Below, one piece after another: positions 32,151 through 40,314 of a stretch of 44,453 nt of DNA. Each line of letters begins with the position of its first letter. Within the stretch, counting starts at the first letter, position 1. The DNA is from JACPLA01 sp035291905. GTDB lineage: Bacteria; Bacteroidota; Ignavibacteria; UBA10030. The position numbers and the translations under genes are program-made. The stretch covers positions 1 through 44,453 of the forward strand of contig DATDRF010000164.1 of assembly GCA_035291905.1 (NCBI GenBank). The letters run 5' to 3'. The notes beneath the pieces are model-generated. The model was given only the letters and a program-made list of their open reading frames with translations. It was not told where the DNA came from and did not search any database.

Positions 32151-34368
32151 GGCTCAGGGTCACAGACGGGAAGAAGGAGAGCATGTTGATTCTTCGCCCC
32201 GTCGACCGGTCAAAATAGAAGAGGTTCTTGTGGTCGTAGACGTTGACGATGTGTCCACCCAGCGTCCCGCGTAATCCCTCGAAATTGAACCGATAAACAA
32301 CGCTGAAATCCAGCTTGTGATAGATAGGAAGTCTCGCTGCATTCTTGTCCCCAAGCCGGGTGTACGGTTCGCCCGTTTCGCTGACGTACTCTCCGTCGAA
32401 CACATTGTCCAGCACGAGACGGTCGTAGTATCCCATCGTCTGTGTAAAAGGAAATCCTGATCCGAATTCCCAGCGCAGCGTCAGATCCAGAAACTTCATG
32501 GGATGAAAGACGGTCATAAGATGGAGCGTGTGGCGGCGATCGTATCTCGGCGGATATTCAAAGCCGTTGGCATTTATTGTGGTCCAACCGAGGGTGTAGG
32601 CCGTATAGACATCAACAAGCGGAACACCGTACCGCACAAGCAGTTCGGCGCCGTACGCATCTCCCGTGCTGTTGATGTAGTCCGGATCAAGAGCATCGGT
32701 CTTGTCCCGATTGTAGGTTACAATGGATCCGAAATGCTTGTAGTATCCCTGGAGACTCGTGGAGAGTGTGGGGAGAAGATTCCCATCGACCCCCATGACA
32801 TAGTGATCAGCCTTTTCCACTTTGAGTTTGCCCGGAACAGGAATCCAGGCATCAAAGATGGAGATAACATCGTCTTCGTTGTTAACGGTAATGAGGTTCT
32901 GGGTGAACCGCCCATAGGAGAACTTGATCTTCCAATCACTTATAAGAACCAAACTCGTGTTCAACCTCGGCTGGATCATGGAGAAGTCGAAATCCCGCAC
33001 GAACATGGACCCCACATCCATATGCAGCCCCCCGTCAACCTTCCAGAATCCCACATTGGTCTGATACCGTGCCCAGATCCACATTTCGGCCAGCGCATCA
33101 GCCAAACGCTTATCGACCCCATACGTGTTTGTCAGTTTGTATTCGAATGAAGGGAAGCTGGATTCAAAACCGAAGAAGAACAGGTCCTGGTTGTCCATGT
33201 AGTACGTTGCTTCGGTCTTGACCCCTGTTTCTTTGACACGCGTCGAAGATGGAGTCACGTTCGACGGAGCTCTTGGAATTCGTTTTCCCTCAAAGAAGTT
33301 CTGGTAGGCAACAAGGTGGACCAACAGGCGCTCTTCGATCAGTCCGGAGGCCACCACCCCAAGGGCAGTGGTCCGCCATGAGTAGCTCGGATCGGCGGGA
33401 TTGCTGCTCTCCAAATTGTCGCCGCTGAAAAATGCCTGAAGCCCGATCCGGGAGTCCTCATCCGACTGATTAGTGACCTTGATGAAGCCGTCGTAGAAAT
33501 CGACGGGCGTATCTCGATTGAAGAACTTCGTCAGGGTCTTCCTGAACATCAACTTTCTGGCGTTGACGAGCCATTGCGTCTTCTCCATGATGGGCCCTTC
33601 AACCTGAAGCTTTGCCGATAGGAAATTCACTCCCGCCTTCCCGCCGACGGTTCGGGACCTCCCGTCTCGCGTTGACATGTTCACAACCGACGAGAGCCGG
33701 CCCCCGTAGCCGGGGGGAAAAGCACCCGTGAAGACCTCCGTGGTTTTGATGATGTCGGAATCAAAGATGCTGAAGACCCCGAACGCATGAAAGGGGTTAT
33801 AGATCTTCATACCGTCGAGGAGAATGAGGTTCTGGTCGCCGCCTCCGCCGCGAACGTAGAAATGGGAATTCACGTCACTTGTAGAGACAATCCCGGGAAG
33901 AATCTGAATCGAACGAAACACGTCCTCCTGCACTGCCACGGGGACGGCGGCAATATCTTTCGAATCGAGAATGTGAATGCTCGTGTTGATCTCCTTCAGC
34001 TCCCGTTTCACACCGCTCTCCACCAGCACTTCAGTCATCTCGACGGCAACAGGCGTAAGGGCAACATTGACGATGATCGGGCCCCTGATACCGACGAAAA
34101 CACGCTGGACCTTCTTCTGAAAGCCGACCGAACTGATGGAAAGATCGTACTCCCCGGGAAGAACGTTCGGGATGAGGTAGAAACCGTTCAGATTGGTAGC
34201 TGCACCCTTGTTGGTGCCGACGAGAACGACGTTGGCAAACGGGAGCTTTTCATTCGTGGTGGTGTCGGTCACCACGCCCCGAATGTCAATGCCCTGGGCC
34301 GCCAGGAGCGGGGGAATCATAAAGAGGGGTACGATAAGCTTCCGAAACAACAATGCTCGCGTTTCCAT
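32140..34368 (-). CDS. TonB-dependent receptor with CarboxypepD_reg-like N-terminus
   Basis: A 742-residue outer-membrane receptor. A signal peptide (about 1-24, ending LAAQ) leads to a carboxypeptidase-regulatory-like beta domain (IRGVVTDTTTNEKLPFANV...GVVL-type, about 25-110). EMTEVLVES is a likely TonB-box region. The plug domain (about 125-235) contains DVFRSIQILPGI, FYVRGGGGDQNLILLDGMKIYNP and a GYGGRLSSVVNM segment, followed by a barrel ending in SLEY. This is the layout of FCB nutrient receptors that pair with SusD-like or DUF4249 lipoproteins; two such lipoproteins follow directly. The cargo (peptide, glycan or metal complex) cannot be told. No anti-sigma/sigma pair is adjacent. Confidence 0.93.
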   Translation of the reverse strand: METRALLFRKLIVPLFMIPPLLAAQGIDIRGVVTDTTTNEKLPFANVVLVGTNKGAATNLNGFYLIPNVLPGEYDLSISSVGFQKKVQRVFVGIRGPIIVNVALTPVAVEMTEVLVESGVKRELKEINTSIHILDSKDIAAVPVAVQEDVFRSIQILPGIVSTSDVNSHFYVRGGGGDQNLILLDGMKIYNPFHAFGVFSIFDSDIIKTTEVFTGAFPPGYGGRLSSVVNMSTRDGRSRTVGGKAGVNFLSAKLQVEGPIMEKTQWLVNARKLMFRKTLTKFFNRDTPVDFYDGFIKVTNQSDEDSRIGLQAFFSGDNLESSNPADPSYSWRTTALGVVASGLIEERLLVHLVAYQNFFEGKRIPRAPSNVTPSSTRVKETGVKTEATYYMDNQDLFFFGFESSFPSFEYKLTNTYGVDKRLADALAEMWIWARYQTNVGFWKVDGGLHMDVGSMFVRDFDFSMIQPRLNTSLVLISDWKIKFSYGRFTQNLITVNNEDDVISIFDAWIPVPGKLKVEKADHYVMGVDGNLLPTLSTSLQGYYKHFGSIVTYNRDKTDALDPDYINSTGDAYGAELLVRYGVPLVDVYTAYTLGWTTINANGFEYPPRYDRRHTLHLMTVFHPMKFLDLTLRWEFGSGFPFTQTMGYYDRLVLDNVFDGEYVSETGEPYTRLGDKNAARLPIYHKLDFSVVYRFNFEGLRGTLGGHIVNVYDHKNLFYFDRSTGRRINMLSFFPSVTLSLEY

Positions 34369-34458
34369 TCAGTGATTGCTCAATATCGAGAAAGACGATG
34401 AGAAGGGCAAACAGGCTGTCACAATGTTCAGGGACGAGCAATGATGGTGTACATTCAA

Positions 34459-34490
34459 AACCCCTGACCGATGACTGCCGATCAGGGGTT
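34459..34490 (-). terminator. Terminator hairpin after the YjbH-like gene
   Basis: A 9-bp stem, AACCCCTGA (34459-34467) and TCAGGGGTT (34482-34490), has a 14-base loop. Read on the minus strand it follows the YjbH-like stop by 26 bases and continues as TTG after the GGGGTT arm. It separates that transcription unit from the TonB-receptor operon, whose start is 91 bases further on. Confidence 0.65.
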
Positions 34491-34516
34491 CTTTACATCG
34501 AGGTGCCGTTTGTCAG

Positions 34517-35332
34517 CTAGAAACTTCCCACGTATTCGATCTGCAGAACCCTGTTGGCGATCTTGACGTTCTTCTGGTTCTGCGTAACGTTCTTCAGATC
34601 AAACCCGATCATCAATCCTTCACCCGCAGAGAGCCTGAATCCCAGATTGAAATACCCGCGGCCGAGGCCGATCCGTTCAGTGTTGTCGTTGACGGCAAAA
34701 TCGTACTCTGCAAGAACGGAAAGAATATCGCCGAGCGATTTTTCGGCTCCGACGTAGAGGGTCAGGTCTTTATCGCCGTCTTTATTCTCCAGGGAGTAGT
34801 TGATGCCACCATGGAGACTCAGGTTGCCCAGGAGCGCGTAGTTTTTGCTGGCGACGGCAAAGAATCCGGGCGATTTGATCGTGTAGCGCTTCAGGCTGTC
34901 GGCGTCGAGATATGGCTCCTTCCCCTGCGAGTCGAACCCGATCGCCACCGCAGGCGTCATCGCCGTCTCGTTGATGATGCGAAGCTTGGCGCGCACACCG
35001 GGGAGAGGATTCATTTCAATCTTGTCCGGCCCGATGATGCCGGTTCCGCCATAGGAGATGCCGAAGCTGAATCGGTCAAACAGCCCGACATTCACGGCAG
35101 CGAGCACACCCCCTCGTTGAAAGAAATTCGCGCTCACATTGTAATCGGCCCTCCTCAACATCCCGGCCGTGGGCTTGTCAATCAGGTATGTGGGCTCAAG
35201 AGTCCCCATATCACCGGCTGAGCCGCGTGTCTGGGCCTGCAACGAAGTTCCAACGGTCAAAAGAACGATTGCCATTACGATGAACAGTCTCAAGGTTTTT
35301 CTCCAGGCAGTAAGTGTATTAAATATCGTCAT
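34517..35332 (-). CDS. YjbH-like outer-membrane barrel protein
   Basis: A 271-residue exported protein. I start it at ATG 35332, which gives a signal peptide with a WRKTLR basic part and a hydrophobic core ending SLQAQ; longer frames only add sequence from inside the upstream gene. The mature part has GLFDRFSFGISYGGTGIIG, AIGFDSQG, SPGFFAVASKNY and HGGINYSLE with DKDLTLYVGAEKSLG, the recurring pattern of YjbH-type barrel domains, which in other bacteria help export exopolysaccharide. It ends in Phe. It overlaps the amidohydrolase stop by 14 bases. No polysaccharide genes are adjacent, so its role here is unclear. Confidence 0.7.
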   Translation of the reverse strand: MTIFNTLTAWRKTLRLFIVMAIVLLTVGTSLQAQTRGSAGDMGTLEPTYLIDKPTAGMLRRADYNVSANFFQRGGVLAAVNVGLFDRFSFGISYGGTGIIGPDKIEMNPLPGVRAKLRIINETAMTPAVAIGFDSQGKEPYLDADSLKRYTIKSPGFFAVASKNYALLGNLSLHGGINYSLENKDGDKDLTLYVGAEKSLGDILSVLAEYDFAVNDNTERIGLGRGYFNLGFRLSAGEGLMIGFDLKNVTQNQKNVKIANRVLQIEYVGSF

Positions 35333-36860
35333 CTCCGAATACACGACGCACGGTACTCGGCAGTTCGCGGTCCTTTTCCTCTGGTTCCGGCTTTTCCGGG
35401 GGAGCATCATTTGCTCCAACAATACGAAATCCTTCGTCCAAGGGTTCATTCATCAGATCCGCACTTTGAGGAACAGCAGGCTGGGTGCGTAAAAGGGGCA
35501 AAATCGGCGTTTCCTGGTGAGGCTCAACGGGAACGGGCAGCATGGGAGGTGCAAGGTGGACCCCCGTCCGAACCGCAAATTTCTCCAGAATTTCCCTGTA
35601 TTCCTTCTTCAGATCCTCTTCCGCGTACGTCATCACTTGACGCTTCCGAAGGAAGAACTCGCCGTTGATCATGACGTCAGAGACCATCTGACTTGTCGCC
35701 TGGGCGAGCAGGTTCGACAACACGGTCGACTGGTTGCCGCGCAACAACGGAAACTGCAGCCGCAGGTCCGAGACATCGAGGAACGTGATATCGGCCTTCT
35801 TTCCCGGTTCAATGGAACCCGTTTCATCCTGTACGCCGAGCGCACGGGCTGCGTCGAGCGTATGCGCCGCCAAGACCATCCGAGGGTCGAGAGCTTCCAA
35901 CCCTTTCATACGAACAAGATGCTGAAGGGCGCGCATGTTTTCAAACGGATCGGGGACTCCCCAATCGGAGCAGAGCGCCAGCGTCATACCCGCTCCCATC
36001 AGGACATCCAGCGGGGGCAACTCTGAGCCCTTGGAAAGAATCGACGCGGCATTCAGGATAAGCGGCACCCTTGCTTTTGCCAGCGAAGCCTGGTCCCCGA
36101 CCTCAAGGGAGAGACAATGAACAAGGTGGAGAGGCAGCATGAAGAGCCGGTACTCGTCGAGGATTCGCGCCGGCGAGCGGCTGAAATTTCGTTTTAGCGT
36201 CTCCTGACCCTTTCTGGTTTCGCCAATATGAGAGATGATGGGCCAATGAAGCTCGCTTGCGTTGCGAAGCGTGGTTTGCAGATTGTAGGTCGTTAGGTCA
36301 TCCTCAGCGGGAAGAACCAGGGCGTTCCGCACGGAAGGTGTGGATTGCATTTTCGCCTGTTCGATCTGCTCTCCGTTATGCGCACCGACAAATCCTTTGA
36401 GATCAGATCTCTTCAGGGCCTCACGTGCCGCCACGAACGGCGTGTCGAGGTTATCGAAACCGAATTCGGAAATGAACGTGATCCCCGATTTGAGGGCCGC
36501 GAAATATGCCGCCCGAAAGAGGACAATGAGTTCATCCTTCGATGCTTCGCGGTACACGTAATTCAGAATCGTGCGCACGACCGGTTCTTTCTGCCACCGC
36601 GCCATCGGGACGCCCGTGGTCCAGTTGCGCAGGACGAAGGATTCACCATGATAATGCGCATCGATGAATCCCGGAAAGAGAATCTTGTCGGAGGCATCGA
36701 CGATCTCCGCGTTTGGAAAACGGGCTTTAAACCCGTCCGCACGCGTGCCGAGCTCGGCAATCCGGTCGTCCTTGACCAGGAGGGAGAACGACCCGATCGT
36801 ACCGTGGTGATCGCAAGCGATCAGAAATCCATTTTCAATTATTTTGGTTGATCCGGCCAT
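35319..36860 (-). CDS. Amidohydrolase (cytosine deaminase/chlorohydrolase-like) with proline-rich tail
   Basis: A 513-residue cytoplasmic protein. The composite amidohydrolase fold shows GFIDAHYHGE (HxH metal ligands), SHIGET and LVHCLSL (further His ligands) and CSDWGVPDPFENMRAL (Asp). The order HxH, His, His, Asp fits mononuclear deaminases and chlorohydrolases of the ATZ/TRZ group; the substrate is open. EPGKKADITFLD closes the barrel region. After about residue 425 comes a roughly 85-residue Pro- and Glu-rich tail not seen in the family, ending in FGDDDI. The gene begins 3 bases after cysS and runs 14 bases into the YjbH-like gene. Confidence 0.85.
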   Translation of the reverse strand: MAGSTKIIENGFLIACDHHGTIGSFSLLVKDDRIAELGTRADGFKARFPNAEIVDASDKILFPGFIDAHYHGESFVLRNWTTGVPMARWQKEPVVRTILNYVYREASKDELIVLFRAAYFAALKSGITFISEFGFDNLDTPFVAAREALKRSDLKGFVGAHNGEQIEQAKMQSTPSVRNALVLPAEDDLTTYNLQTTLRNASELHWPIISHIGETRKGQETLKRNFSRSPARILDEYRLFMLPLHLVHCLSLEVGDQASLAKARVPLILNAASILSKGSELPPLDVLMGAGMTLALCSDWGVPDPFENMRALQHLVRMKGLEALDPRMVLAAHTLDAARALGVQDETGSIEPGKKADITFLDVSDLRLQFPLLRGNQSTVLSNLLAQATSQMVSDVMINGEFFLRKRQVMTYAEEDLKKEYREILEKFAVRTGVHLAPPMLPVPVEPHQETPILPLLRTQPAVPQSADLMNEPLDEGFRIVGANDAPPEKPEPEEKDRELPSTVRRVFGDDDI

Positions 36861-36863
36861 GAT

Positions 36864-38309
36864 TCACGATTTCCGCCACGAGGTTCCGTCTTTCTTATCT
36901 TCAATGACGATCCCAAGCTCTTTGAGACCGTCTCTGATCATGTCTGACAAAGCCCATTGCTTCTGTTTGCGTGCCTCCGCCCGAAGGCCGATGACGAGTT
37001 CCACGATACCAGAGAACGACAAATGGTCCGCAGCGCCGACGAGCTCTCCTCGTTTGGGAACCACGCCGAGAATGCCCGTTCCGTACGCGTCAAGGATCCG
37101 TTCCATATCCTTGAGGGATCCAAGCGAGAGCGGCGCGCCATTGAAATACCGGGAGTTCACGTCTGTTGCCAGCCGAAAAAGAGCGGCAATCACCTTTGGA
37201 GCGTTGAAGTCATCGTCCATCGCCTCCTGCATCTCCTTTTCGTAGGGAGAGAAATCCGCTTTGACGTTGCCCGCGCCTTCCGATTGCTCTTTATCAACCC
37301 GCTCTCGTACCTCTCTAACAAAATTCAGCAGCTTCTCCAATCCCGCCTCCGCCCCTTGCATCGCCTCGTCGCTGAAATCGAGCGTACTCCGATAGTGGCT
37401 TTGGAGAATGAAGAACCTCACTGCCATCGGGTCAAACTTCTTAAACAGATCCTTGAGTGTGACAAAATTCCCCAACGACTTCGACATCTTCTTCCCATTC
37501 ACCGTCACAAGGTTGTTGTGGATCCAGTACTTCACAAACGGCTTGCCGGTCGCCGATTCGCTTTGCGCCACCTCTGCCTCATGATGCGGAAACTGGTTGT
37601 CGAGCCCGCCTCCGTGGATATCAAACGTCTCGCCCAGATACTTCATGGACATTGCCGAGCATTCAACGTGCCAGCCAGGGAACCCTTCGCTCCATGGGCT
37701 GGGCCACCGCATGATGTGCTCCGGTTCTGCCTTTTTCCAAAGCGCAAAGTCCTCAGGATTTCTCTTTTCATCCCGTATGCCTACGCGTGTGCCTTCGACC
37801 GCCTCTTCAACCGTGCGACCAGATAACTTTCCGTACTCTTTGAATTTCCGAACATCGAAATAGACAGAACCGTTCACTTCGTAGGCAAATCCTTTTTCGA
37901 GAAGTTGTCTCACGAGTTCGATCTGCTCGACGATATGTCCCGTTGCCCGCGGCGAAATATCCGGACGAACGACGCTGAGCGCATCCATATCTTCAAAATA
38001 ACTCCGCGTAATCGTTTCGGCAATCTGCATCGGATGGACGTGTTGGATTTTCGATTGCTTCAGCATCCGGTCCTCCCCCGAATCGAGGAGGTGTCCGACG
38101 TCGGTGATGTTCTGTACGTACAGAACCTTGTACCCAAGGTGCCGGAGGTAACGGACGATGATGTCGAACGAGACATAGCTCTTCGCGTGCCCCACATGGG
38201 AATCACTGTAGACCGTCGGCCCGCAGACGTACATACCGACGGAGCCCTTGTGGAGAGGGGTGAAGACCTCTTTTTTTCTCGTGAGTGAATTATAGATGGA
38301 GAGAGACAT
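36864..38309 (-). CDS. cysS: Cysteinyl-tRNA synthetase
   Basis: A 481-residue class I synthetase that charges tRNA-Cys. The HIGH motif is HVGH (38-41) within YVCGPTVYSDSHVGHAKS, where Cys29 is a zinc ligand; GWHVECSAMS and GGGLDNQFPHHEAE hold the other zinc ligands; KKMSKSLGN is the ATP-binding KMSKS loop. A DALR-type anticodon-binding helical domain follows and the length is normal. It starts 104 bases after the recN stop on the same strand, separated by a heptad tract, and is followed closely by the amidohydrolase. No clear ribosome site is visible before ATG 38309. Confidence 0.97.
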   Translation of the reverse strand: MSLSIYNSLTRKKEVFTPLHKGSVGMYVCGPTVYSDSHVGHAKSYVSFDIIVRYLRHLGYKVLYVQNITDVGHLLDSGEDRMLKQSKIQHVHPMQIAETITRSYFEDMDALSVVRPDISPRATGHIVEQIELVRQLLEKGFAYEVNGSVYFDVRKFKEYGKLSGRTVEEAVEGTRVGIRDEKRNPEDFALWKKAEPEHIMRWPSPWSEGFPGWHVECSAMSMKYLGETFDIHGGGLDNQFPHHEAEVAQSESATGKPFVKYWIHNNLVTVNGKKMSKSLGNFVTLKDLFKKFDPMAVRFFILQSHYRSTLDFSDEAMQGAEAGLEKLLNFVREVRERVDKEQSEGAGNVKADFSPYEKEMQEAMDDDFNAPKVIAALFRLATDVNSRYFNGAPLSLGSLKDMERILDAYGTGILGVVPKRGELVGAADHLSFSGIVELVIGLRAEARKQKQWALSDMIRDGLKELGIVIEDKKDGTSWRKS

Positions 38310-38374
38310 GAAGAATTTTCGATTTCAGATTTTCGAACGTCGATTTATTGATTCCGGCGTTTTGGTTTTCTTGT

Positions 38375-38408
38375 CTTTTGCTTTTGACTTTTGACTTTTC
38401 ACTTTTGA
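38375..38408. repeat. Heptad tract (CTTTTGA)n between recN and cysS
   Basis: CTTTTG (38375-38380) is followed by four exact-length heptamers, CTTTTGA, CTTTTGA, CTTTTCA and CTTTTGA (38381-38408), ending six bases before the recN stop codon. On the transcribed minus strand this reads as TCAAAAG units. It has no inverted partner nearby. Confidence 0.7.
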
Positions 38409-38413
38409 CTTCT

Positions 38414-40135
38414 TCACAATCCCATCAATTCCCTCGCCCCCGCCAGCCCCGCCTCCGTTATTTCCCTGCCGCTCATCAACTTGGCAATCTCTTCGACCCG
38501 TTTTTCGACGTCCAACTTTCGGAGCCGCGTCGAAGTTCTCTTTCCCTGTTCCGATTTTTCGATCACAAAATGGACGTCGGCCTGCCCTGCAATTTGGGGC
38601 AGATGGGTGATGGCTACCACCTGATGAAACCTTGAAAGGGCTTTCATGCTCTTCCCCACCGACTGGGCAACTCTTCCGCTGACACCCACGTCTATTTCGT
38701 CAAAGACAAGCATCGGCAACCGCTCGGACTTTGCCAACACCGTTTTGAGTGCGAGCATGACGCGGGAGACCTCTCCGCCGGAAGCGACTTTTGCCAGGGG
38801 CTTCAGGTCCTCCCCGAGGTTTGTCGACAGGAAGAATTCAACAGCATCGATGCCGCGCGGCGTCGCCTCGTAAAACTCCTTCCCCAACTTGACGAAGGCA
38901 CGTGCAACGCCGTTTTGAGAGGCAGTTGCCGGGATAATGCTCGTCTCAACACGCACGTCAAACGAGGCATTGCTGATTCCGAGGCGCACCAGTTCCGCTA
39001 TGACTGCTTTGTTTATCTTCGGCACCAGATCGCGTCTCTTTGCCGAGAGCCTCTGCGCCGCAGAAGAACAGACGCCTCTTTCCGATTCTATCCTCTCGTT
39101 CAGCTTTCTCAATTCTCCCTCAAAATTCTCGGCAAGCTGAAACTCCCGTTCAACCGTTTTCCGATGCTCAATGATGGTCTCAACCGATCCGCCGTATTTC
39201 TTCTTGAGAAGCGACAATTGCCCGAGGCGAAGCCTGATCTGCTCCAACCGCTCCGGGTTGAATTCGATTCTCGCATTGTAGCTTTGGACGAATTTTGTCA
39301 CTTCACTGATGATGGCAGCGGCAGAAGCGCATTCGTTCTTTGCCTCTTCGAAGCTTTTGTCGATCGCAGCAAGGTCTTCCAGTTGATTCCGCGCAAGGAC
39401 CAGCTGATCGTAGACTGCCTGTTCCCCTTCGTACAACATCTGGTGCAGACGCGTCGTTGCTTCATGAAGCTTCTCGGCGTTTTCGAGAATCCTCAACTCG
39501 GTTTCAAGGGTATCTTCCTCAGCCGGCTGAGGGCTTACTGCATCAATTTCCTTGATCTGGAATTCGTAGAGGTCACGTTTTTCCTTCAGGCGATTCTCCT
39601 GCTCTTGAAGCTCGTCACGTTCCTGAAAGAGCGACTGCAGCCTGCGATAGGATTGCCTGTACTCGTCCAACAGTCCCTCAAGCCCGCCGAAATCATCCAA
39701 AAGGTCAATGTGGGTCTGGGGGCGCAAAAGAGACTGGTGTTCATGCTGGCCATGGAGATCGACGAGAAGGTCTCCCGCTTCCTTCAGGAGATTGAGCGTT
39801 ACCGGCGAGTCATTGATGAAGCACCTGCTTTGACCCTTCACCGACACCTCCCTCCGGACGATCATGTCATCCTGAGTGTCGACGTCGTTTTCCTTGAGCA
39901 ACGCGAGGAGTTTCTTGTTATCGGCAACGTGGAATACACCCTCCACAATCGCCTTTTCGGCTCCCTTGCGGACGGTCTCCACACTCGCCCTTTCGCCCAG
40001 AAGCATCCCCAGGGCATCGATAACGATCGACTTCCCCGCTCCTGTCTCACCGGTGATGATGTTCAGACCCGATTCGAGGTCGGCCTGAATCTCTTCGATA
40101 ATAGCGTAGTTCTTGATATAGAGTGTCTTTATCAT
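38414..40135 (-). CDS. recN: DNA repair protein RecN
   Basis: A 573-residue SMC-like ATPase that acts at DNA double-strand breaks. Walker A GETGAGKS (29-36) sits in the N-terminal ATPase half, VDLHGQHEHQSLL is the RecN-specific Q-loop region, and the middle (about 160-390) is a long coiled coil interrupted by a short hinge. The C-terminal half carries the signature ASGGEVSRVMLALK and Walker B PMLVFDEIDVGVSG. Length is normal. It is flanked on both sides by repeat elements: a heptad tract at its 3' end and a phased inverted element 78 bases upstream. No LexA-type operator was recognised. Confidence 0.96.
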   Translation of the reverse strand: MIKTLYIKNYAIIEEIQADLESGLNIITGETGAGKSIVIDALGMLLGERASVETVRKGAEKAIVEGVFHVADNKKLLALLKENDVDTQDDMIVRREVSVKGQSRCFINDSPVTLNLLKEAGDLLVDLHGQHEHQSLLRPQTHIDLLDDFGGLEGLLDEYRQSYRRLQSLFQERDELQEQENRLKEKRDLYEFQIKEIDAVSPQPAEEDTLETELRILENAEKLHEATTRLHQMLYEGEQAVYDQLVLARNQLEDLAAIDKSFEEAKNECASAAAIISEVTKFVQSYNARIEFNPERLEQIRLRLGQLSLLKKKYGGSVETIIEHRKTVEREFQLAENFEGELRKLNERIESERGVCSSAAQRLSAKRRDLVPKINKAVIAELVRLGISNASFDVRVETSIIPATASQNGVARAFVKLGKEFYEATPRGIDAVEFFLSTNLGEDLKPLAKVASGGEVSRVMLALKTVLAKSERLPMLVFDEIDVGVSGRVAQSVGKSMKALSRFHQVVAITHLPQIAGQADVHFVIEKSEQGKRTSTRLRKLDVEKRVEEIAKLMSGREITEAGLAGARELMGL

Positions 40136-40213
40136 CGAAACTTCTACAAATCTACTGAAAAAAAGGGGAATTTCAAGCTGATGATGAATGTGCCGGGATG
40201 CGAAGCAAAAACA

Positions 40214-40309
40214 TTACACGAAGAAACACGAAGGTCACACGAAGTTCAAGAAGAAACAGCTTTCACCTTCGTGTCTCTTTCGTGTTTTCTTCGTGCCTCT
40301 TCGTGGTAA
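40214..40309. repeat. Inverted intergenic element of helically phased CACGAAG heptamers
   Basis: Left arm: CACGAAG at 40217, 40227 and 40238. Right arm: the reverse complement CTTCGTG at 40267, TTTCGTG at 40278, CTTCGTG at 40289 and 40299. Spacing is 10-11 bases throughout. The outermost bases TTAC (40214) and GTAA (40306) also pair. It occupies the gap between recN and the MqnA-like gene and repeats the architecture of the element at 11436-11524 with another version of the same 7-base word. Confidence 0.8.
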
Positions 40310-40314
40310 CTCTA

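Noticed and set aside
38915..40309. A 464-codon open frame on the plus strand opposite recN
   Set aside because: It lies fully antisense to a well-conserved gene, has no family motif and odd composition; codon bias of recN keeps the opposite frame open.
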